From NCBI GenBank assembly GCA_903925425.1, contig CAIYFD010000250.1:1-35467 (forward strand): a stretch of 35,467 nt of DNA, read 5' to 3'. Source of the DNA: an uncultured Opitutia bacterium. GTDB taxonomy: Bacteria; Verrucomicrobiota; Verrucomicrobiia; Opitutales; Opitutaceae. The position numbers and the translations under genes are program-made. Each line of letters opens with the position of its first letter. Position 1 is the stretch's first letter. Below are positions 1 through 7,651 of this stretch, one piece after another. The notes under the pieces are model-generated. The model did no database searches. It was not told where the DNA came from and saw only the letters and a list, made by a program, of their open reading frames with translations.

Positions 1-72
1 CTCGCGCGATCATTCCGGCGAAATCCATTGTTCACGCCCCGCGGCGCCGCTGAACTGCCCTCCCCTTCGTCC

Positions 73-891
73 ATGCTTTCCGCCATCACCGCCTCCCTTG
101 TCCCCGAAGCTCGCGGCGGGCCGTTTGTCTTCTGGGACGGCCTTGAGGATGCCTGCGCCCAGGCGGAACAACTTGGCTTTGACGGGCTGGAGATCTTTCC
201 GCCTTCATCCGCGGCCCTCGCCATGCCCGCCGTCGGCGAACTGCTGGCCCGCCACGGGCTGCGCGCGGCCGCCGTCGGCACCGGCGGCGGCTGGGTGACG
301 CGCCGCCTGACCCTGACCCATTCCGACGCGAACGTCCGCCGCGAGGCGCGGGACTTTGTCCGTGCCATGATCGATGCGGCCGGCCAGCTCGGCGCCCCCG
401 TGATCATCGGTTCCATGCAGGGACGCTGGGAGGGCGACGTCACCCGCGATCAAGCGCTCGGCTGGCTGGGCGAGGCCTTGGTCGAGCTCGCCGCACACGC
501 TTCCCGGCACGGCGTGCCAGTGCTGCTTGAGCCGCTCAACCGCTATGAAACCAATCTCTGCCGCAGCCTCGGGGAGACCGCAGCCTGGTTGCGCACGCTG
601 CCCGCGGACAACATCCGCCTGCTCGCCGACCTGTTTCACCTGAGCATTGAGGAGTCCGATCTGGCGCAAGCGATCCACGCCGCCGGCCCGCTGCTCGGGC
701 ACGTGCATTTCGCCGACTCCAACCGGCTCGCGGTCGGGCTGGGGCACACAAACATGGCGCCGATCATCGCTGCGCTCCGTGCGACGGGTTACACCGGCTA
801 TCTTTCCGCCGAAATCCTGCCCCTGCCGGATCCGGCCAGCGCCGCCCGGCAGACCATGCAATCCTTCCGCCAATGGGTTCCGCGGTCCTGA
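73..891 (+). CDS. sugar phosphate isomerase/epimerase-like TIM-barrel protein
   Basis: The 272-residue product has the AP-endonuclease-2/xylose-isomerase-like TIM-barrel fold. Visible metal-site landmarks in order are a Glu in the LLEPLNRYE segment, Asp and His in LADLFHLS, His in HVHFADSNR and Glu in the C-terminal SAEILPLP strand. The family isomerises or epimerises sugars and keto-acids in the cytoplasm using a divalent metal; the exact substrate cannot be read here. I chose ATG at 73; a TTG at 28 lies in frame, but its extra residues do not look like barrel sequence. It is the first complete gene of a five-gene run, and the next gene starts 7 bases after its stop. A third-frame open stretch ending in TGA at 51-53 may be the tail of an upstream operon gene cut by the window edge, but it is too short to call. 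Confidence 0.85.
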   Translation: MLSAITASLVPEARGGPFVFWDGLEDACAQAEQLGFDGLEIFPPSSAALAMPAVGELLARHGLRAAAVGTGGGWVTRRLTLTHSDANVRREARDFVRAMIDAAGQLGAPVIIGSMQGRWEGDVTRDQALGWLGEALVELAAHASRHGVPVLLEPLNRYETNLCRSLGETAAWLRTLPADNIRLLADLFHLSIEESDLAQAIHAAGPLLGHVHFADSNRLAVGLGHTNMAPIIAALRATGYTGYLSAEILPLPDPASAARQTMQSFRQWVPRS

Positions 892-898
892 ATCCCCC

Positions 899-1345
899 AT
901 GCTCAAAACCTCGCTCACCCATCCTGAAATCCTCCGCGTTCTCGCCCGCGCCGGGCACCACGCCAAGGTCCTGATCGCCGACGGCAACTATCCCGTTTCG
1001 ACGAAGCGCGGCCCGAATGCCGAGGTCGTCAGCCTTAATCTCGCGCCCGGCGTCGTGACCGTCGCCCAGGTGCTGCGCGCGGTGCTTGGCGTCGTCCCGG
1101 TGGACCACGTCAACACCATGGGCATCCCGCCCGACGATCCCTATGCCCAGAGTGGCGAACCGCCGGTCTGGAACGAGTTCCGCACCGTAATCTCGGAATC
1201 GGGGGCGCGCCTCACCCTCGAGCCGGTCCTGAAATGGGACTTCTACAAGCATGTCGAAAGCGCGGATCACGTTCTCACCATTCAGACCGGTGATCAGGCG
1301 CTCTGGGCCAACGTGCTCCTCACCGTCGGCTGCCGGGTGTCTTGA
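899..1345 (+). CDS. fucU: RbsD/FucU family sugar mutarotase
   Basis: The 148-residue protein resembles RbsD/FucU mutarotases, which interconvert the alpha and beta anomers of L-fucose or ribose so the next enzyme receives the right form. The N-terminal block with HPEILRVLARAGHHAKVLIAD contains the conserved His and Asp region, and the C-terminal part ends in a QTGDQALWANVLLTVG-type strand. Length is close to E. coli FucU (140). The ATG at 899 is chosen because the family N-terminus MLKTSLTHPEIL begins there. It sits between an isomerase-like gene (7-base gap) and an aldo/keto reductase (3-base gap), so it is almost surely co-transcribed. A fucose role rather than ribose is inferred from the oxidative enzymes downstream. 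Confidence 0.88.
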   Translation: MLKTSLTHPEILRVLARAGHHAKVLIADGNYPVSTKRGPNAEVVSLNLAPGVVTVAQVLRAVLGVVPVDHVNTMGIPPDDPYAQSGEPPVWNEFRTVISESGARLTLEPVLKWDFYKHVESADHVLTIQTGDQALWANVLLTVGCRVS

Positions 1346-1348
1346 ACC

Positions 1349-2281
1349 ATGCAAACCCGTTCACTCGGCCAAACCGGCCTGCAGGTACCCCGCCTCAGTT
1401 TCGGCGCCAGCTCGCTCGGTGCGGAATTCCGCAGCGTCACCCTCGATGAGGTGCTCACCAGCGTGCGCACGGCGCTCGACTGCGGCCTGTCGCTGATCGA
1501 CACCTCGCCTTTCTATGGACGCGGCATGAGCGAAGTCCTGCTCGGCCTGGCCCTCAAGGGAGTGCCCCGCGATTCGTACCTGCTCTGCACCAAGCTCGGG
1601 CGCTATGACCTCACGCACTTCGATTTCTCCGCCAAACGCGTGGCGGAGAGCGTCGACGTGTCCCTGCACCGCCTCGGCACCGACCATCTCGACATCGTGC
1701 TCTGCCACGACATTGAGTTCGTGCCGCTCCCGCAGATCGTGGAGGAAACGCTCCCGGCGCTGCGGAAGATCCAGCAGTCCGGCAAGGTCCGGTTCATTGG
1801 CTTCAGCGGCTATCCCATGAAGATGTTCCGGAATCTCCTGGAGCGGACCTCGGTGGACTGCGCGCTCAGCTACAACCAATACACCCTGCAGAACACCCGC
1901 TTTGCCGACGAGCTTGTGCCGGTGCTAAAGTCCCGCGGCATCGGCGCAATGAATGCGGGCCCCTTCAGCGCGCGGCTGCTGACGAACGCTCCTTTGCCCG
2001 CGTGGCTGAAGGAACCGGAAGCCGTCAAGGCCGCCGCCCGCCAGGCCGCAGCGCTTTGCGCCAGCCGCGGCTCTGACATCGCCAAGCTCGCCCTGCAGTT
2101 CTCGATCGCGCACGATGACATAGCCACGACGGTCGCGGGCAGCGCCAACCCGCAGAACATCCGCCGCTGGGCGCAATGGGCGGAGGAACCGATCGACCGC
2201 GAACTGCTCGCCGAGGTGCAGGCCATCTTCGCTCCAGTAAAGAACCTCGGGCATGCCGAGGGGCTGCCGGAGAACAACTGA
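1349..2281 (+). CDS. aldo/keto reductase, likely L-fucose (aldose) 1-dehydrogenase
   Basis: The 310-residue product is an aldo/keto reductase of the D-threo-aldose 1-dehydrogenase / L-galactose dehydrogenase type. The N-terminus LGQTGLQVPRLSFGASSLG is the family opening. Catalytic tetrad positions are visible: Asp in LIDTSPFYGRG with its Tyr, Lys in LLCTKLGRY, and His in DIVLCHDIEF. The C-terminal SAN.QNIRRWAQWAEEP region is where NAD(P) is bound. Members of this group oxidise C1 of L-fucose or L-galactose to the lactone. The gene starts 3 bases after the mutarotase stop, and a lactonase-type amidohydrolase lies two genes on, which supports a mutarotation, oxidation and lactone-hydrolysis sequence. 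The substrate is inferred. Confidence 0.85.
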   Translation: MQTRSLGQTGLQVPRLSFGASSLGAEFRSVTLDEVLTSVRTALDCGLSLIDTSPFYGRGMSEVLLGLALKGVPRDSYLLCTKLGRYDLTHFDFSAKRVAESVDVSLHRLGTDHLDIVLCHDIEFVPLPQIVEETLPALRKIQQSGKVRFIGFSGYPMKMFRNLLERTSVDCALSYNQYTLQNTRFADELVPVLKSRGIGAMNAGPFSARLLTNAPLPAWLKEPEAVKAAARQAAALCASRGSDIAKLALQFSIAHDDIATTVAGSANPQNIRRWAQWAEEPIDRELLAEVQAIFAPVKNLGHAEGLPENN

Positions 2282-2291
2282 TTCGCCCGCC

Positions 2292-3320
2292 GTGAAAGCC
2301 ATCCAGCTCGAAAAACCCCAGTCGTTCCGCGTCATCGCGACCGCGGAGCCGCCGCCGCCCGGTCCCGGCGAGGCCCTCGTGCGGATCCATCGCGTCGGCA
2401 TCTGTGGGACCGACTACGGCGGCTACCTCGGCAAAATGCCGTTTTACTCCTACCCGCGCATCCCGGGGCACGAGCTCGGTGTCGAGGTCCTCGCGGTCGG
2501 AGCGGGCGTGACCGATGTCCGGCCGGGCGACCACTGCGCCGTTGAGCCCTACATCAATTGCCAACGCTGCTATGCGTGCCGGCGCGGGCTCAACCACTGC
2601 TGCGAACAGAGCCAGACGCTCGGCGTGATGTGCGACGGCGGGCTCTGTGAGCGCATGATCCTGCCCGCGCGCAAACTCCACGTCTCGCGCCAGCTCAGCT
2701 TCGAACAGCTCGCCCTCGTCGAGACCCTTGCCATCGGCTGCCATGCCGTGGATCGCGGCGGCGTCATCGCCGGCCTGAACGTCCTCGTGATCGGGGCCGG
2801 GCCGATCGGGCTGTCCGTGATCGAGTTTGTGAAGATCGCTGGGGCCCGCTGCCTCGTGCTCGACGTGAACGAGGCCCGCCTCGCCTTCTGCCGCGACCGG
2901 CTGCGGGTCGCAGCCACGATCCCAGCCCGCCGCGATGGCTCGGAGCTGAAGGCCCTCGAGACCCTGACGCAGGGCCAGCTCGCCGACGTCGTGATCGACG
3001 CAACCGGGAACAACCAGTCAATGAGTCAGGCCCTCGCCTACTGCGCGGCTGGCGGCCGCCTCGTGTACGTCGGCATCTCGCAGCAGGAAATCGCGTTTCC
3101 CCACGCCACGGTCTTCCACCGCCGCGAACTCACCCTGCTCGGTTCACGCAACGCGCCCTCCCGCGACTTCGCGCGCATCATCGCCCTGATCGAGACCGGC
3201 CGGATCGACACCGCGCCTTGGATCACGCACCGCGCGGGCTTCGACAACATGATCGCCGAATTCCCTTCCTGGCTCGAACCGCGCACCGGCGTGATCAAGG
3301 CCATCGTGGCACTGACATAA
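2292..3320 (+). CDS. zinc-dependent alcohol dehydrogenase (MDR family)
   Basis: The 342-residue medium-chain dehydrogenase has the catalytic zinc region GICGTD followed by PGHELG, and a structural-zinc Cys cluster (NCQRCYACRRGLNHCC). The Rossmann motif VIGAGPIGLSV comes next. I chose GTG at 2292, 10 bases after the previous stop, because VKAIQLEKPQ is the normal family N-terminus. An upstream in-frame ATG at 2253 would overlap the reductase gene. In non-phosphorylative L-fucose or L-rhamnose routes such enzymes oxidise a hydroxyl on an aldonate or 2-keto-3-deoxy-aldonate, so it may act after the missing dehydratase step. The substrate is not determined by the sequence. Confidence 0.87.
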   Translation: MKAIQLEKPQSFRVIATAEPPPPGPGEALVRIHRVGICGTDYGGYLGKMPFYSYPRIPGHELGVEVLAVGAGVTDVRPGDHCAVEPYINCQRCYACRRGLNHCCEQSQTLGVMCDGGLCERMILPARKLHVSRQLSFEQLALVETLAIGCHAVDRGGVIAGLNVLVIGAGPIGLSVIEFVKIAGARCLVLDVNEARLAFCRDRLRVAATIPARRDGSELKALETLTQGQLADVVIDATGNNQSMSQALAYCAAGGRLVYVGISQQEIAFPHATVFHRRELTLLGSRNAPSRDFARIIALIETGRIDTAPWITHRAGFDNMIAEFPSWLEPRTGVIKAIVALT

Positions 3321-3341
3321 ACCAAGTATTCGGACCTCCCC

Positions 3342-4172
3342 ACGAAACTCGATTCCCACCAGCACTTCTGGCGTTACGACGCCACGGACTACCCTTGGAT
3401 CGGAAAAGGCACGCCGCTGGAGCAGGACCGGCTGCCGGCCGACCTCGCGCCGCTGCTGGCCACCGCTGGAATCGAGGGATGCATCGCGGTGCAGGCCCGC
3501 CAATCCCTCGCCGAGTCGCGTTGGCTGCTCTCGCTCGCGGATGAGTCGCCCATCATCAAAGGCGTGGTCGGCTGGGTGGACCTTCGTTCAGGGGAGGTGG
3601 GGGCCCAGCTCAAGGAACTGTCCGCCCATCCGCGTTTCCGGGGCGTCCGGCATGTCGTGCAGGACGAGGCCAACGACCGTTTTATGCTCGGGGCCGATTT
3701 CCAGCGCGGCATCGCTCAGCTCGCCGACTTCGGACTCACCTACGATCTCCTGATCTACCCGCGGCAACTGCCCGCAGCGATCGAGCTCGTGCGGCGCTTC
3801 CCGCGCCAACGGTTCGTCCTCAATCACATCGCCAAACCCGCAATCCGCACCGGAGTGTTGTCACCGTGGCGCGAGCAGGTGCGCGAACTCGCGGCATCCC
3901 GGAATGTGCTCTGCAAGGTGTCCGGGATGGTGACTGAGGCCGACCCTGCAGTCTGGAAGCCGGCGGATTTCGAGCCGTTCCTGGACACGGTCTTTGCCGC
4001 GTTCGGTCCGGCACGCCTCATGTACGGCAGCGACTGGCCGGTGTCCCTGCTGGCAGCAACCTACGAGCGGCAGCACGCCCTGGTCGCCGACTATGTGAAC
4101 CGACACGCCCCCACCGCCACGGACAAGATCTTCGGCGACAACGCCGCGTGGTTCTACGGAGTCTCGCTCTAG
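3342..4172 (+). CDS. amidohydrolase family 2 lactonase (L-fuconolactonase-like), ACG start
   Basis: The 276-residue protein is an amidohydrolase of the fuconolactonase type, predicted to open a sugar lactone to the acid. The metal-binding HxH lies in KLDSHQHFWRYD at the very N-terminus. Further landmarks are KGVVGWVD, a His in FVLNHIAKP and the C-terminal metal Asp in MYGSDWPVS. No ATG, GTG, TTG or CTG occurs in frame between the TAA at 3318-3320 and the HxH motif. The codon where family members normally carry Met (M-K-L-D-x-H-x-H-F-W) is ACG at 3342. Starting at the first available in-frame GTG (3489) would delete the metal site. So it either uses a rare ACG start, is reached by readthrough from the same-frame dehydrogenase upstream, or has a mutated or misread start. 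No clear Shine-Dalgarno is visible. Confidence 0.82.
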   Translation, partial: TKLDSHQHFWRYDATDYPWIGKGTPLEQDRLPADLAPLLATAGIEGCIAVQARQSLAESRWLLSLADESPIIKGVVGWVDLRSGEVGAQLKELSAHPRFRGVRHVVQDEANDRFMLGADFQRGIAQLADFGLTYDLLIYPRQLPAAIELVRRFPRQRFVLNHIAKPAIRTGVLSPWREQVRELAASRNVLCKVSGMVTEADPAVWKPADFEPFLDTVFAAFGPARLMYGSDWPVSLLAATYERQHALVADYVNRHAPTATDKIFGDNAAWFYGVSL

Positions 4173-4492
4173 GGCAGATCTGGCCGCCGAAGGGCGGAGG
4201 CTCGATCTGGCTCGAAATGGCTAGCTGCGAAAAGGCGCAGAAAGCGCAAACACGGAGATCGCTCCCGGGCGCGGGCACCCGGACGACAAAAATGGAATTC
4301 GTTTTAGGCGGAGCGCCCCCACCGCGCGATAGATCGGTTGCGCATCGCCTGCGCTGCCGGACCGCAGAATTCTCGGGCGCGGTGCCCGGCAGGAATCGCG
4401 GCCGTCCCGCCGTAGACTTGGCGAGGGGAAAAGGCGTCGACCCTATCGGATCGGCCGATTCCCGCCCCCGATTACCAACGTCCCACTTGCCT
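4173..4492. other. intergenic region between convergent genes
   Basis: This 320-base stretch separates the end of the sugar operon from the end of msrA, which is transcribed towards it. A short GC hairpin (CCGCC-GAAG-GGCGG, 4184-4197) follows the lactonase stop but has no T run, so it is not a convincing intrinsic terminator. I see no coding potential with family resemblance, no RNA gene and no repeat. Confidence 0.6.
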
Positions 4493-5020
4493 CTACGCGC
4501 GTGGCGCCAATGCCGCGCGCAGCTTTTTCACCTTCGGCGCGATCACGTAGGCGCAGTAGCCCTCGGTCGGGTGCTTGGCGAAATAGTCCTGATGATAGTC
4601 CTCGCCCGGCCAGAATTTTTCCAGCGGCCCGATCTCGGTGGTGATCGGGTCCTCGAATTTTTGCTGCGCCACGACCTTCGCCTGTTCCGCCGCGGCCTGC
4701 TGCTCAGCGCCGGCACAAAGGATGATCGAGCGGTACTGGGAGCCCTGGTCGTTGCCCTGGCCGCCGACCTGCGTGGGATCATGCACTTGCCAGAAGAACT
4801 CCAGGAGCTTCTCCAGCGACACCACCGCAGCATCGTAATCGATCTTGATCACCTCCGCATGGCTCGTGCGATGAGCACAGATCATCTCATAGGTTGGGTT
4901 ATCCTCCGCGCCGCCCGCGTAGCCGGACGTCACCGCCTTCACGCCAGGGAGAAGCTTGTAGGCCGCCTCAGTGCACCAGAAACAACCACCACCTAGGACC
5001 AATGAAGAGGAATTGCTCAT
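4493..5020 (-). CDS. msrA: peptide-methionine (S)-S-oxide reductase MsrA
   Basis: The 175-residue protein reduces the S-epimer of methionine sulfoxide in proteins and free methionine, repairing oxidative damage in the cytoplasm. The active-site motif GGGCFWCTEA is at residues 10-19, with the nucleophilic Cys at 13. Downstream are the conserved YAGG, the HDPT.VGGQGND.GSQYRS segment that forms the substrate pocket, and YHQDYFAKHP near the C-terminus. Length is normal for the short MsrA form. It stands alone, facing the end of the sugar operon, and its 5' side borders the heptad repeat region. There is no fused or adjacent MsrB. Confidence 0.96.
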   Translation of the reverse strand: MSNSSSLVLGGGCFWCTEAAYKLLPGVKAVTSGYAGGAEDNPTYEMICAHRTSHAEVIKIDYDAAVVSLEKLLEFFWQVHDPTQVGGQGNDQGSQYRSIILCAGAEQQAAAEQAKVVAQQKFEDPITTEIGPLEKFWPGEDYHQDYFAKHPTEGYCAYVIAPKVKKLRAALAPRA

Positions 5021-5095
5021 GGCTTTATTGTGTCCTGCATACGATTCCGTTCGCTCTGAGTGTCAAACGTGCTGCGACGTCCATCTGGCAATTCC

Positions 5096-5151
5096 GAGGA
5101 CAGAGGACAGAGGACAGAGGACAGAGGACAGAGGACGGAAGACAGAGGGCA
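5096..5151. repeat. tandem heptanucleotide repeat, GAGGACA x 8
   Basis: Eight consecutive 7-base units start at 5096. The first five are perfect GAGGACA; the last three are degenerate (GAGGACG, GAAGACA, GAGGGCA). Because 7 is not a multiple of 3, every frame reads a repeated peptide (for example EDRGQRT on the plus strand), so open frames here are repeat artefacts. The array lies in the gap between msrA and the ABC permease gene. Confidence 0.93.
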
Positions 5152-5178
5152 GCCTCGGAAAAGCGATAGGCCGTTCTC

Positions 5179-5213
5179 GGATGTCCGCCGTCTGTCCTCC
5201 GCCATCCGCCCTC
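5179..5213. repeat. degenerate inverted copy of the GAGGACA heptad array
   Basis: Read on the minus strand from 5213, this stretch falls into in-phase heptads GAGGGCG, GATGGCG, GAGGACA, GACGGCG and GACATCC. These resemble the plus-strand array at 5096-5151. TCTGTCCTC at 5191-5199 is an exact 9-base complement to units of the first array. The two arms could pair around a spacer of about 27 bases. Confidence 0.7.
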
Positions 5214-5237
5214 GGGCGGTCAATGCCGCCCTGGGCC

Positions 5238-6680
5238 TCAGGCCCGCTCTTTAGCATTCAGCACCGCAAGATCCTTCCAGTACGACCGCGTCTGCCAGCA
5301 GGCCGTGATCAGGGAGACGATCGCGATCGCGCACTGCGCGAGCACCACCGAATTTCCCGGCGTACCGCGGGTGAACTCCATCCAAAAGGCCGACACGGGC
5401 AGCATACTCGCGACCTCGAGCCACCAGCGCGGCATCAGGGGCGCATTACTGAAGACCGATGTCACCGCCGCGATCAGGCCGAGTGCGCCGATCGTGAGTG
5501 CGTAAACCGCGCCGGTGTTCTTGTTCTTCCGGGCGAGGCCCGCCCGCAACGCGGCGGGGAACGCCAGTCCGCCGGCGACGAGCAGGGCGAGGCGAAGAAA
5601 TGAAAGCCGCTCGCCGGGACTGTAGAGCCCGCCCCACCAGACGAGGGCGCAGACCACCGAGCCCGCCAGCAGCGTGAACGCCAAGGCGCTCTGCCAGCCG
5701 GGCTGGAACAGCGGGGCCACCAGCCGTCCGGGCACCCCGCGTTTCACGAAGTTCCGCCAGTGAATACCCATCGGGAGGCGCACGCTGGCGATCTCCATCG
5801 CGGCCACGACGATCAGGATGCAGGCCGCAAAACCGAATTGGTAGCGGGCGAGCTCCGCCTTGCCCATCAGGGCGAACACCGGCACGGGCAGGAAGGCCGG
5901 CAGCGCCAGCAGCCGGGTGACGAGCGCATAGTTTTCCGCCGGGGCCGCAATCCGGCGCACCGCGCCGACGAGGAAAAACAGCAGCAGGAGCACGCCGTCG
6001 AACACGGCGAGGCTGGGACTATCCGCCGCGAAGCTCAGTGGACCCGCGTAAGCCACCGCGCCGGCCGCGCTGCGGAACGCCGGCATCCCGGTGCCGTAGC
6101 CGATCAGGATCACGATCGGAATCGCCGCCATGCGCGGCAGGCCGGAACACCACAGCGCCGCGGCCGTCAGCAGGCCGCAGCCGCTCAGCAACAGGCAGCA
6201 ACGGAAGGCGTCGTCCGCGAGATCCACCGAGCCGGCGAAATACCGGACAAAGCCATAAGGCAGCATCGAGACGAGCAGGAGGAAACCCTGCGCCACGAGC
6301 GAGGCCCACTTGCCCAGCACGATGCGCCAGGCGCTGAGGTGCGTGAGCACGAGCAGGTCGAGCGTGCGGCTGTCGACTTCGGCGCGGAGGCCGACCAACG
6401 CGCGCGCCGGCAGCACGAGGAGCAGCATCACCGCGAGCAAGGTCCAGAAGAACGTGTTGCTCGTGTCCGCCGCCGCCGCGCGGGCCGCGGGCGTGGCGCC
6501 GGGCAGCGCGATGACCGTGGTCGTCATCGCGACGACCATCACGGCGTGGAAGAGGATCACGATCGCGAAGAACCCGCGCGTGTGCAGGCCCTGCCGGAGC
6601 TCCTTGACGAGCACGGCGGGCACCCACGAGGGGAAGTCATTGCATTCAAAAGGAGCGTGCGGGAGCGCGGCAGTTTTCAT
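5238..6680 (-). CDS. ABC-2 type transporter permease
   Basis: The 480-residue integral membrane protein is the permease of an ABC exporter. The N-terminal segment VPAVLVKELRQGLHTRGFF, followed at once by a hydrophobic helix, is typical of ABC-2 permeases (the KEL.q..R amphipathic opening). About a dozen hydrophobic segments follow, with a motif like VDSRTLDLLVLTHLSAWRIVLGK between early helices that matches the coupling-helix region of this group. The ATG overlaps the stop of the ATPase gene (ATGA at 6677-6680), so translation is coupled. The substrate is unknown. The protein is longer than simple six-helix ABC-2 permeases. Confidence 0.85.
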   Translation of the reverse strand: MKTAALPHAPFECNDFPSWVPAVLVKELRQGLHTRGFFAIVILFHAVMVVAMTTTVIALPGATPAARAAAADTSNTFFWTLLAVMLLLVLPARALVGLRAEVDSRTLDLLVLTHLSAWRIVLGKWASLVAQGFLLLVSMLPYGFVRYFAGSVDLADDAFRCCLLLSGCGLLTAAALWCSGLPRMAAIPIVILIGYGTGMPAFRSAAGAVAYAGPLSFAADSPSLAVFDGVLLLLFFLVGAVRRIAAPAENYALVTRLLALPAFLPVPVFALMGKAELARYQFGFAACILIVVAAMEIASVRLPMGIHWRNFVKRGVPGRLVAPLFQPGWQSALAFTLLAGSVVCALVWWGGLYSPGERLSFLRLALLVAGGLAFPAALRAGLARKNKNTGAVYALTIGALGLIAAVTSVFSNAPLMPRWWLEVASMLPVSAFWMEFTRGTPGNSVVLAQCAIAIVSLITACWQTRSYWKDLAVLNAKERA

Positions 6681-7651
6681 GACTCCTCCTTTTCATTGGC
6701 TTGGGAAGCGGACGGTGCGCGGAGCATTTCCATAAAAGTCTCCTCCAGGCGGCGTTCTTCGCGGTGGAAATCCACCACGCCGATGTTGTCCGCCATCATC
6801 CGCTTCAGCTCCTCCCGGAGCAGGGTCGGGTCGCCGGAGTCGAATTCCGCCTTCACACCGTCGGTCAGCTCCTCGAGCACGGACCACTTGGCGCGGTCCT
6901 CGAGCCACTTCACCGCGGGTTCCACGGCGCCCGCGACGGTGATGTTGATGATGCTGATCCCGGCCGTGTTGTCGCCGCGACGCAGCGCATGGGTGTCGCC
7001 GTGGTGGACGACCTTCCCGCGATCCATAAAGAGGAGCATGTCACACATCTCGCCGAGCTCGGAGAGGATGTGGGAGCTGATCAGCATCGTCTTGCCGCGT
7101 TCGCGGAGGAGATGGATCAGGTGCTTGAACTCGTGCCGGGCCTTGGGATCAAGGCCGGCCACGGGCTCGTCGAGGATGAGGAACTCCGGGTCGTTGATCA
7201 GGGCGCGGGCAAGGCACACGCGCTGCAGCTGACCCTTCGAGAGCTTGTCGATCGGTCGGTCGCGGAGCGGGTGCAGGTTGGTGAACTCGGCGATCTCGCC
7301 GAGGCGACGGGTGCGCGCCGCGCCGTGCAGGTCCTGCGCGCGGGCAAAGAAGTCGAGGTACTGCAGCACCGTCGTGTCCTTGTACGGCGTGAAGTGGTCG
7401 GGCATCCAGCCGAGGCGGCGGCGCACGTCGTTGGGCTGCTCGACAACGTTCACACCCCCGAGCAGGACCGTTCCCTCGGTCGGCAGGTCGAGCGTGGAGA
7501 GGATGCGCATCGCGGTGGTCTTGCCCGCGCCATTCGCGCCGATCAGGCCGGTGACCTGGCCGGCCTCGAGCGTGAAGGAGATGCCGTCGACGGCGTGGAA
7601 GCCGTTGAAGGTGCGGCGCAGGTTGCGGACTTCGATGAAAGGTTTGCTCAT
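6677..7651 (-). CDS. ABC transporter ATP-binding protein
   Basis: The 324-residue ATPase drives the adjacent permease. Walker A GANGAGKT is at residues 38-45, the signature is LSKGQLQRV, and Walker B with D-loop is FLILDEPVAGLD, followed by the switch His in ISSHIL. A C-terminal extension of about 90 residues after the nucleotide-binding domain is usual for ABC-2/CcmA-like ATPases. I chose the ATG at 7651 (MSKPFIEV) over longer versions because it overlaps the upstream gene's stop by four bases (7648-7651). It is the middle gene of a three-gene operon. Confidence 0.93.
   Translation of the reverse strand: MSKPFIEVRNLRRTFNGFHAVDGISFTLEAGQVTGLIGANGAGKTTAMRILSTLDLPTEGTVLLGGVNVVEQPNDVRRRLGWMPDHFTPYKDTTVLQYLDFFARAQDLHGAARTRRLGEIAEFTNLHPLRDRPIDKLSKGQLQRVCLARALINDPEFLILDEPVAGLDPKARHEFKHLIHLLRERGKTMLISSHILSELGEMCDMLLFMDRGKVVHHGDTHALRRGDNTAGISIINITVAGAVEPAVKWLEDRAKWSVLEELTDGVKAEFDSGDPTLLREELKRMMADNIGVVDFHREERRLEETFMEMLRAPSASQANEKEES

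Noticed and set aside
1-53. Third-frame open stretch ending at TGA 51-53, possibly the end of an upstream gene
   Set aside because: Only 16 codons are in the window, with no recognisable motif, so it cannot be called.
5061-5066. Perfect TTGACA on the minus strand upstream of msrA
   Set aside because: No acceptable -10 box occurs 15-19 bases downstream, so a promoter is not supported.
4971-5603. Plus-strand 210-residue frame with EDRGQRT repeats
   Set aside because: The repeated peptide comes from the 7-base tandem array, and the rest is antisense to the permease gene.
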